DNA of 64,000 bases, taken from assembly GCF_000143415.4 (NCBI RefSeq), contig NW_003314321.1:1062736-1126735 (forward strand), read 5' to 3'. This DNA is from Selaginella moellendorffii. Taxonomy: Eukaryota > Streptophyta > Lycopodiopsida > Selaginellales > Selaginellaceae. Made by a program: the position numbers and the translations under genes. Shown here piece by piece: positions 34,046 through 44,376 of the stretch. The notes beneath the pieces were generated by a model that was not told the DNA's origin, searched no databases, and saw nothing but the letters and a program-made list of their open reading frames with translations. Positions within the stretch are counted from its first letter, which is position 1; each line of letters opens with the position of its first letter.

Positions 34046-36800
34046 GAAAAATTTAAGAACAAAAAATAAAGAATGTAAACCTTTTGGATTTGACCACTAG
34101 CATATTTTTTTTTAACTAGGATATTTGAGAGGTAGCCCAATGCAAACTTAACCAATCTAGAGTCATCATTCTTTACTAGCATCACAAAAAGACCTCCCTA
34201 AAATAAAGAATAAGGAAGAATGATGTAGCACATCCTATTTCTCTCCCCTTAAGCCAATTGGAAAAAGGGCAATTGGCTATTAGAAAAGAGGTTCTTAGTG
34301 GCTATTTTATCCTTATTTATCCCTCAAAGTTTCAAGAATCCATGATAACAGTATATTCAAATCTCATCCCATGATCACATGCATTACAAATGACCAATAT
34401 GATACTAGTATTACATCTTTAATGCCACATACACTATTTGAGAAATATGGTCTAGTTGAAGGATGTTTTAGGATGGAGTGTCATATTGTAAAGGTGGCAA
34501 CCCATCAAGTAAGTCAAAGAATGTAAAGTTGGCGCTAAAGGTATTATTCATTCCCAACTATTGCATCCATTTATAAAATATAAAAGACTCTCAACTCATA
34601 TCATTAAAAAGTTAAAAGTAATTCGTAATAACTACTTCCACATTGCCAACACTTTATATGCCACCTCATTAGATCTCTTGAGTAGTTATTAAAAGCTTTA
34701 GTTATATAAGAAACAAAGTTTGCCTATAAAGGTTCAAATTTAAATAAGCTTCAAGAGTGGGTTGGTAGAAAAACTAACATCAATGGTAGGGTCAATGTCT
34801 AAGATGGTGGAGAAAATTATTGCTAAAACTTCAATAAAATTAAATTATGAACCACCTGAGGACATTATGATAGCTTATATGAAGCATTGATAGATATTTA
34901 ATAAGCTTGACATCACTTCTTCCAACTTTCACTATCTAGAGTTTAGACTACCATTCTATTTTATAACACTAGAGAGGTCTTGAGGAACATGGAGTGGAGG
35001 TGCTAATTATTACACTAGTAGATTTAACGCCAAAAGTTGAGAAGGTTATTGCTCATAAACTAGTTTCTCATATCAACTAAGCAATTTGAAAAGTCAATGC
35101 TAATAACAATGTATGCTACTCCAAAATGATTTAGAGTCAAGGTCAATTTCTCACATTTATGTGCTCAAACTTGAGTTCTTCAGCAATGCCATGTTTTAGG
35201 GGTTGTCAAGATCGAAGGCTAAAAAGTTGTTAGTCAAGCTAGATTTTCTATTGTGGGATTAATGTGACTCATACAAGCCGGATCCACAGCTCAATTATCT
35301 TGAAGCCAAATTCTGTGCCAAAGGAGTGATTAGTTAAGTGATGTTATAATCTTTCAAAAGAAGAGATTAAAGGTCTGAAGAGAGTGAGTTTCAAGTTGAA
35401 GAGTTCTTCAAATATTAATGTTGGTGCTACTATGCTACCAATATCAATATTAGACCAACATATATGACTAATAAGAAATAGAAGGGTTGTATAATATAAA
35501 TTTTCTATTTCGAAGGGTGCAAAAGAGAAGATCAAGCTAGCAAAGGAGTTGAACTACATATTCATAAGGACAAACTACATTAGTGTTGTGGCTAAGGAGT
35601 TTGTTATTGTGACTGAGTCATCAAAGGGTGCTAAATACACTATCCAAATTTGCAAAAATCCATCATATAAAGGGACAATAGGGGAAAAGTTTATTTAGCT
35701 TACGAGCATATTTATTATATTTCTATGCATGAACTATACTAAGATCCTAAGATCTCACATCCACCAAGTAAGCTTTCCAATTGTTGAGTTTTATTTTTAG
35801 ATTGCTTTTGGTGTTTAGATACATATTTATATTTGTATTTTATTGGTTAAAATTACTTGGAAATATTGATTAAATCAAAATTTAAAAGATGTAAAAAATA
35901 TTTATTTAGGATAAACCAATGTTTTTTCTATGTTTGAGAAGTCGTGAGCTCAGCTCATGAGCTCATGAGCTCAAAACCAACTCGAGCTCAAATATATCTA
36001 CCTATATATACCAAAGATAATAAAATTCCTCTTTCAGTGCACCCCCTAATTTCTACCCATTTTAATGTAGTGACTCATTGGGTATTGCCAAGGTTGCAAT
36101 GTGTCTTTGAGGCTAGGCCTCTCTTATGGAGCAATTAACAAGGTTTAAAAGTGTTTAAAAGCATTTAAAAGTGCACTTCCAGGAACTTGGATGAACATAT
36201 TAGCTACAACAATGAAGGTGATGACTTTGTTGAGGGACAATTGCCATGGTTTGGAGAGCTCTCTTATGAGAACCCTAGCTTCTGGATGTTGGAGAAGGCT
36301 GGCTAGACAGCAGGGATAAGGCTAGGATCATGTGGTCTGGTCAGCTTTATCCATTTGAAGTTACCATGATCATCAGTTGTCAAGGAACAATTTCCGGCAA
36401 GTTTCAAGATGTTGTGGAGTTTGTAGAGGTGGATTGCTTCCTATGCTATGATGCATAGAAAAGCTCACGAGAAGGAAATGCTCAATCAATTAGTCCCAAC
36501 ATAAATAAAGGTGGCTTACGAGTAAATTCCTCATATTGCTATTCCTTTGGAGATGACTCTAGAGCCTGAGTAGCAGTCTCTCTTAATGACTCTTGGTGCT
36601 AAAGATCCACATATTCCATGAACAAGGTTGTTTCATGCTTTGCAGCACCACTAGCCATACTCACTAATTGAGGACTTGAAGTTGATGCAATTGAACCTTG
36701 ATCTTCTCCAACTTCTTAAACTTGCTCCAGAAGTGTTGGATTAGTTTGTTGGTGTTACCAACAAACTGCCTCTTTTCCAGCACGTTCGACAAGAGCTCCA
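34046..36800. other. AT-rich decayed repeat DNA with a possible SWIM-domain relic
   Basis: There is no intact open reading frame here. Around 35520-35770, plus-strand frames give AKEKIKLAKELNYIFIRTN, KYTIQICKNPSY and, in another frame, EHIYYISMHELY. This order resembles the end of a SWIM zinc finger (Cys-x-Cys ... Cys-x-His) but lacks most ligands, and stops and frameshifts occur. A short palindromic cluster of GAGCTCAT units lies at about 35948-35990. The rest is low-complexity A/T-rich sequence in which I recognise nothing. Confidence 0.3.
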
Positions 36801-36839
36801 GCATGTTGATATGCATATTGTCAGAGATCAATATTGAAG

Positions 36840-38890
36840 CATTCTTTTGCACGGCCAAAGTTGGACTCCATGTGATCCAACATGTGGTCATTGACTCTTG
36901 CTTTGGAACCAACATCATTCCAGCACATATATATTAAGAGCTCAACTTACTTGTAGTCATGAAGACATTGGTGATCCTCAAGACTTTTGCCCAGCATCAA
37001 GTGTGGCCATCAGGTCTTCTATGCAAAGTCTAAGGTCACTATGGTGGGAGTTTAGACCTTTCTAGATTTCCTGGTCGTCAAGTTTTCAAGAGGATGTAAT
37101 GCTACAGCTCAAACCTTTATGGCACTCCTTGGACAAATCTGGCTGGAGAAAGTCCATAATCACACATATTGGGACACTAAAGTGTTGGAGATTTCTAAAG
37201 TAAAACATGTGGGGAAGTTGTACAATGCTGCTAGATGCCGTCATCTTCGTGAATCTCCAACCACACTAGTGGAAGTTCATCATTGATATCACCTCTTTCA
37301 TGGTACTTCACTTGGATGAAAGATCTTAGGATGAGGATCAGGTGCTCCGTGATTGGCTCCAGACCACAACAGATTTTGAGTCCATATATGTGATGCCACT
37401 ATTGATGTTTGGGTGGTTGCATCAATGTCTCAATGAAGCTCCAGATGTAAATGTGCATGCTACCTTGGCTATGCACTTTAGACCATCAATTCCAAGCTGG
37501 GTTGAAGCTTGACTATCATCATTTCTAGCAACTTTCCTTCACAAAGACTCTCCAAGAACATTGAAGCAGATTGTGTTGCTTTGCTCTGAATACTTTCGAT
37601 TGGATGAATGTGGTTAACAGTTAGTGACAGAGGTTCAGCCTCACTTTCTCTTCACTAATGGAGCATACAATGGTAGCATGAGTTGTAGTGGCATTGGCTT
37701 TGCAATTCTCTCACCAACTGAGGAAATGATACATGTTGGATCTACTTTGATTGTTGTAGAGTCTTCTAATGAAGTAAGGTATAAAACTCTTATAGTTGGT
37801 GTCCAAGAGGCTCTTGGTTGTGGTTTACAACACTTGGCAATCAAGACAGACTCCAACTTTGCATGCCAACACATACATGGTGAATTCTAGCTCAAAATTT
37901 CACAACTTCTTCCATTACATAAGGAGCTTCAACACCTACTAGCATAGCTCAGTTCTTGGACACTTCAGTACATCTCCAAAGAGAAAAATGTGGTTGCTGA
38001 TGCCTTGGCTAAGTAGGGTCTTGTGGCCTTCCTCATACAAAAGATACTTGATGAGAGCAAGCTTTCACCATTTGATCTGAGGCTCTCATCAACTTGGTGG
38101 AGGTCAGCATGGTTGCTTTTGTGGTTGACACTAACCTCATTGAGCTCAACCTGGCCACTCCTGGATCCTCACCACAACTCATCTTCATTGGGGATGAAGT
38201 CACTCAAGCGGAATATGAGCAGTTGTGCCACCTTTTCTTTGACTACAACGATGTCTTTGCATAGCACTATACAAATCTGTGAGGAGTCTTTCCAAAGGTG
38301 GCTATGCATCATATTCTCTTCCATGAGGATGCTTGACCAATGCAGCAAGCTCTATGATGTCTCAGTCCCATGCTAGTTTTGGTTGTCAAAGCCAAAATCA
38401 TGAAATTTATCAATGTCAAGTTCATCTTTTTAGTCGAGACTGCAGAGTGGATTAGCTCAATTGTTCCAATGAGGAAGGCCAATGGCAACATCCAAGTCTA
38501 TGTGGATTTCAGAGACTTCAACAAAGCTATGTTGCATGACTACTTCCTGATGCCATTCATTGACAACATTCTCAATGCCATAGATGGTCATGAAATCTAC
38601 TCCTTTATAGACAGTTTTAGTGGCTACAATCAGGTGCAAATCTTTGAGCCAGATAGAGTGAAGATGTCCTTCCACACACTTTGGGCATCTACGTATACAG
38701 GGTCCTTCCTTTCGGCCTTGTGAATGCATCAACAACATTCCAGCAGATCATGAATTTTGCCTTTCATGACTTGACACTCTACTCTCTGCAGATTTACATG
38801 GACAACTTATGTAGTTTTAGCACTAGAGGCACATATATTAAAGATTTAGAAACCATTTTCTTTGAACTCACTTTGATTGGCCCATGTCAC
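36840..38890 (+). pseudogene. Ty3/gypsy polyprotein relic: protease, RNase H-like, reverse transcriptase
   Basis: Decayed retrotransposon coding DNA with many stops and shifts. A protease-like patch (VVIDSCFGTNIIPAHIY, about 36880-36930; the usual Asp-Thr-Gly is altered) comes first. An RNase H-like patch follows at 37640-38013 (LFTNGAYNG ... GIGFAILSP ... IKTDSNFACQHI ... KNVVADALAK); its first Asp is Asn and its Glu is lost. Next comes a pre-RT linker (AEYEQLCHLFFDYNDVFA) and then reverse transcriptase at about 38370-38870 (VYVDFRDFNKA, YSFIDSFSGYNQV, VLPFGLVNASTTFQQIMN, with IYMDN where YxDD is expected). No integrase is seen. Copy B of the LTR-like repeat follows directly. The order, with RNase H before RT, is not the standard gypsy order. 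Confidence 0.75.
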
Positions 38891-39130
38891 TAATATAGAT
38901 ATTTTGCCACATGGTCAATTGCATAGCAAGCTCTTCTAAGAATGTAAAACCATGAAATTAGCAAAAATACTAGAGTTCCTCACAAGGACTCAATAAACCC
39001 CTCAATCAGATGCACACATGATTCCCAATCACAAGTTTCCCTTCATTAAGATTAAAAAAACCCTATTCACTAGAACTTTTTCTAACTAAGAAAAGGTGGC
39101 ACCCTATTTCTGACAACACACACTCACTGA
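38860..39130 (+). repeat. LTR-like repeat, truncated copy B
   Basis: From GGCCCATGTCACTAATATAG through ATTTTGCCACATGG, TCTAAGAATGTAAAACC, CCCCTCAATCAGA and AAGGTGGCACCCTATTTC, this matches the first roughly 330 bp of copy A. It sits immediately 3' of the reverse transcriptase relic and stops within about 200 bp of the TASH3 start codon. Confidence 0.6.
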
Positions 39131-39322
39131 CTAACATCAGCAAAAAAAAATTCATAAACCATATCTACCAACCCACCCCTAGCTTGCAATCGGACAGCCA
39201 CAAGCCTCCCCAATATTATTGTTTATACCCCCATTTTTTTCCGCCGTGAAAATCAAGTTAATTGCTACTTTTTACCTTTTGGGAAAGGTATATGCCTGGA
39301 TAACCTTCCTCTTCTAGGGTTT

Positions 39323-42300
39323 ATGGCCATGGCGGGATCTCAGCAGAATGCTGGCGCCGGGGGAGGATCGTCGTCGCTCATGGATCTCATCTCGGCGGAT
39401 CCAGTCGCGCCATCCCCTGCTCCCTCCTCGGCGTCGTCGGGATCGGGTGGAGGCTTCACTGCCGGGCGCAGATCTTTCAAAAAGTCGAGCCTGCCCAATC
39501 TATTGCAGCTGCCCGGCGATGGCTTGCTATCGCCTAGCAAGATTTTGCCGTCTCCAGTCAAGACAATCGCTCCCAAGCAGAAGAAGGTAAGATCTGCCGC
39601 ATTGCTGCGAGATTTGAGATTTTTGAGGGATTTCCTCCGTGTTGTTTTGCAGCCATTGTCATATTCCCAGCTCGCCAGGTCTCTGCACGAGCTTGCAGCG
39701 ACGTCGGATCAGGTATCGCTCGATTTTTTTCTCTTCTCTAGCGACTTACTCTCTCCTTGGCCAAATAGAAAGCACCTCAAAGGCAGCTCGTCAATCACGT
39801 CTTTCCCAAGCTCGCTGTGTATAGCTCAGTGGATCCGTCACTAGCGCCATCTCTGATCATGGTATGTCTAGAAATTTAAAACGTCTAGAAATTCCAACTT
39901 GTGTCTTGCTTGGTTGTAGCTCCACCAACAAGCTGATGATCGGCAAGTTTTGAGATATGTCTACTACTTCCTCTCACGAATACTTGGGGAAGCTGATTCG
40001 CACGGTGTCGTTCCTGGAGGCGGCATTCCAACTCCCAATTGGGATGCTCTGGCAGACATGAGTGTTGCGGGAGGTGTGACAAGAGCCGATGTAGTTCCTC
40101 GTATTATTGAACTTCTGGCTGCCGAGGCGTCCACTCCTGATCCTGCCGGTACGTGTTGCTAACTCTTGCTCTCTTTTTTCTTTGTTGCTTCTACTCCTTC
40201 AATGCTCTAATGTGCCACAGCACAGTTCACCCCCGGCGAATTGCTGCATTGAAGGCCTTGACTTGCGCTTCAACTAATGAGGATGTCGTGACAAAGTTGT
40301 ACGAGATTGTTTTTGGCATTTTGGACAAGGTAATGAGCGAGCATCGTGCAATTTTAATCGAACGCTTTTGTTTTCAGGTTGCAGATGCAGGCAAAATACG
40401 AAAGAAAAGGGGAATGTTTGGTCGACAAACGTTGGATAGAGAGGTGAGTAGCTTCACTGTTAGTGTCCAGTTTATACAACGATGCCTGTCTTAGTCTGCT
40501 TTACGAAGCAACTTACAATATGCCGCGCTGAGTGCTTTGCAAAAGCTTCCAATAGACCAAGGGAATCCCGCTTTCTTGCACCGTGCCGTACAAGGGTAAA
40601 CATTCAGACGTTCTCAAAGGCAACGCTTAAGCCATGATTTGTTGCAGGATAGCGTGTGCCGATCCCGTGGGAGTGAGACATGCCTTGGCAATGGTCTCAG
40701 AAATGGCGCCGAGGGATCCTTACGGAGTCGCAATGGCTGTCGGTAAGATCCCGGGTTCATGATGTTAGAAGTTAACAATTTTAATTTTCTCTCTTGTAGC
40801 GAAGCTATCACTTGCAGGAGGTGAGTCTATATGGAGTGAAGTTGAAATTTTTCTCAACCAGTCGTTTTTTTCTTGTTTTTTTCTTTATAGGATCATTACA
40901 GGAGGTTTTGCAAATTCATGATGTTATGGCCCGTGTATACCTCGCTCGACTTTGCTACGTACTTTCGAGAGCTCGCGTATTAGATGGTTTGAGTTTCCTT
41001 TTATTATCTTTGTTTTCCGAACTCCCATTGTGTTCTTTTCTACAGAAGTACCGGATCTCAGATCGCAGTTCACTACTATATTATACCAGCTTCTTCTGGA
41101 TCCTAGTGAAAGAGTTTGCTTTGAAGCAATCAGCTGCATTTTGGGGAAATTTAGTAACACTGAAAGGCAAGACTTGAAGTCTCTTTTGATGTTAGCTAGA
41201 CATTCTATTGATTCTTGCTACAGTTCTGCAGAACGTGCAAATGGATGGACAGTTTTGGCATCTGCAATTTTGAGATTTCCGGATTCTTCTTTCAATCCAC
41301 TGAAAGACAATTCTCCTATTAAGGATGGAGGTTCTCAGGATGGACAACCTGCAAAGCTACCTAGAGATCGAACCATGCCAAGACCTCGAAGACCTCAAGC
41401 ACTCATCAAGCTGGTTATGAGAAGGTAACGTTTTTGTTGTCTGCAAGTGAAACCAGATGACGTTTGATGCAGGCTGGAATCTGCCCTTCGGAGCCATTCA
41501 AGACCCGTACTTCATGCTGCTGCCAGGATTATCATGGAAATAGGAAGAAGTCGAGCGGCAGCCTTTACGCACGGTGTATCCGTAAACGAAGACAGTTACC
41601 CCGAGAGCTTCATTGAGAATGGTTTAACTGAAGATGTGGGAGATGCTGAAGGTAATCACCTGAGTATGAGTATGGATGACAACTCAAGACCCTTGCAGGT
41701 GGTCGGTCGAAAGTTTCATCTCTTTCTTCTGCAAGAGAAACTATATCCAGCATGTTGTCCTCGTTGATGGAGGCTGTACGCACCACTGTCGCATGTGAAT
41801 GCGTCTATGTGCGTGCAGCTGCCATCAAAGCCATGATCTGGATGCAAAGACCTGACGAATCCGTCGAGGAATTAAAGTCTATAATAGCGGGCGAGCTCTC
41901 TGATCCGTCATGGCCTGCATCGCTTTTGAGTGATATACTACTCACATTGCATGCTCGTTTCAAGGTGATCCAAAGACTTTCGGATTTTGAATTTTTCTGA
42001 CCGGTTGTTTCCAGGCCACACCTGACATGGCAGTCATCTTACTGGACATTTCGCGGCTGTTCGCAACCAAAGTACCTGGTAAAATTGATGCGGACGTCTT
42101 GCAGCTTCTTTGGAAGGTTAGCACTGACTTTTGTGCATTGGCTATATTCCTTCGTTACTTTTGTAGACATGTCTGGTTGGTTGTGGCCCAACTGGAAAGC
42201 ACACCGCTTTGGAGGCTGTCACCATTGTACTGGACCTTCCACCGCCCGCACCAGTGGTGATGAAGTCCTCTTCCTTGCTGGACAGAATATCTGCATTTGA

Positions 42301-44260
42301 TCCAAAGGCTGCAACAGCACTTCTGCGACTTGTTCAGGCTGCGGTATGGAAAATACTTTTTGACTCTAGTTGACACTGCGTCACTCAGGTGTGGTTTCTG
42401 GGTGAGAATGCCAACTACGCTGCAGCAGAGTACGCATGGGAATCTAAAACACCTCCAGGAACAGCGTTGATGATGCTGGATGGAGACAAAATGGTGGCTG
42501 CTGCAAGCTCCAGAAATCCTACCCTTGCCGGGGCTTTGACCCGCCTCCAAAGATGTGCCTCAAGTGGCAGCTGGGAGGTACACGTTCTTAGTTTCTTTTC
42601 CTTCCTTATTGCTAATGTTTGATCGACATCGTTCTTGACCAGGTGAGAATCGTTGCCGCGCAAGCATTGATCACGATCGCTATAAGGTCGGGTGAGCCTT
42701 ACAGGCTACAAATCTACGAGTTTCTGGATGCACTTGCTAAAGGACATGCATTGGACAAATTTTCCGACTTGCACGTGAGCAACGGTGAAGACCAAGGCGC
42801 TAGTGGCACAGGTCTCAGCTCAATACTCGCTCCAATGCTTCGGGTGCTAGATGAAATGTACAAGGCTCAGGATCAGCTTATCAAGTATGTATCTACTTTC
42901 GTTTGGTGTTTACGCAACTCATAGGTGCTCTTTCAGGGATATGCGACAACATGACAATGCAAAGCAAGAATGGAGCGATGATGAGCTACGGGTACTTTAT
43001 GAAACTCACGAGAGGTTACTAGATCTAGTATCTCTTTTTTGTTTTGTTCCTCGATCAAAATACTTGCCTCTTGGCCCCACAAGGTATGTTTCAGTTATCT
43101 GTATCTCTGGGGACTAACGCTTTCGTGGCAAGCAGCGCGAATTTGATAGATATTTATTGCAAAAGGCATCACATCGATGTTGCTACTGGGTATAATGATC
43201 CAGCTGTAGCGACAGGCATTGCGGACTTGCTTCCCTACGCTGGAGCGCAACCCGAGTATCCTCCAGTTCAAATAGAAGAAGACAAACCAAATGTTTCGGA
43301 TACTTTATGGACTTCGAGTCCTCGGGCGGCAGATCTGGTTAACGAAGAAGTCCAGTTTTCGTCTTGTATGGTTCTGACCGCGTCTATGTTTTCAGGTAAA
43401 CGACTTTCTTGGTGGAAAGGGTACAGATGCTCCCGAAGTGGAGGAGAATCCGACTGCTCGACAGTCCATCAGCTACGACGACATGTGGGCGAAAACGCTG
43501 CTGGAGGCATCGGACGATGAGGTTTGCCATTTGCAGTTTTATGTGTGGCAGTCACTAACTAAATACGTGCCCCCAGACTGTAGATGATCGTTCCTCTGGG
43601 TCTTCCTCCCCAGAGTCAACAGCATCTTTCGAAACATCTGCGTCGTCACGCTATGGCAGTACCAGATATCCCTCTCTGTTCAACAATCCCACAGCACCTG
43701 GGTTCGGCCAACAACAAAGATGGGTATGACTTTGTATTTTGAGTTTCACCTTGAAAATTTGGGTTCGGACGCAGGAGGAGCCAAGGCCTGAACCTTCTAC
43801 ACTATCTTCACTCAACGAAGACGAACCTTCAAGAAGCGAGGTTTGTGAACTCTTAATCTGTACTTACTGACGTTGCCGCGAAATCTACAGGAGGAATCTT
43901 GGCAATCTAGATTTGGAAGGCAGGACAGTTTTTCGTCGGAGAATCCCAGCCACGCATCCCTTCAAGACGGGACTCAGTCCGGCAGAGCCTTATACGACTT
44001 CACCGCGGGTGGTGACGAGGAGGTATGTCAGCAAGGTACACCATTGAACGAAAGTGCTAATCAAGTCTACTGCCGTGCAGTTAAGTATAGTCTCTGGCGA
44101 GGACCTGGAAATCGAATATGAAGTGGACGGCTGGTATCACGTAAGTTTGTTCAAACCTCATCAGCCCACAGCTAACGCGCATATACAGGTACGAAAGAAG
44201 AAGCCTGGGCGAGATGGCAAAATCAGTGGACTGGTCCCAGTACTCTACATTGGATCGTGA
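39323..44260 (+). CDS. TASH3: TPLATE-complex subunit TASH3 (SH3-domain protein)
   Basis: TASH3 is a core subunit of the plant TPLATE/TSET complex, which acts at the plasma membrane in clathrin-mediated endocytosis. The ATG at 39323 opens a Gly/Ser/Ala/Pro-rich N-terminus (SSLMDLISADPVAPSPAPSS). A long alpha-solenoid region follows, spread over many short exons, with segments such as LRYVYYFLSRILGEADSHGVV, VARVYLARLCYVLSRARV-like helices, RSQFTTILYQLLLDPSERVCFEAI and RVLDEMYKAQDQLI. Near the C-terminus a Ser-rich linker leads to an SH3 domain (ARALYDF-type GRALYDFTAGGDEE ... GEDLEIEYEVDGWYHV ... GRDGKISGLVPVLYIGS) that ends the protein, as in Arabidopsis TASH3. The stop is at 44258-44260. It is convergent with the PPR gene, with 116 bp between stops. 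Internal exon borders are not listed because several are ambiguous by eye. Confidence 0.88.
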
Positions 44261-44376
44261 TGAGGTGTATGACAGTTTTCCCCATTTGCTTGTAGTTTCT
44301 ATCGGGAATTTTGCTATCCCGTCCAGGGTCATTTCGTCTTGTCAGTTTTCACAAACACTTATCCGGAATTGCGTTA

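Larger units (their letters stand above)
26506..39322. other. 12.8 kb gene-free, AT-rich repeat block
   Basis: Between the Crinkler-like gene and TASH3 no intact gene is visible. The block holds a degenerate direct repeat, at least five copies of one LTR-like repeat in both orientations, a coiled-coil coding remnant and a gypsy polyprotein relic, each listed separately. Base composition is clearly more AT-rich than in the flanking genes. The remaining pieces, including 28021-28399, 29181-30254, 30481-30999 and 31836-33179, hold only decayed fragments. Confidence 0.7.
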
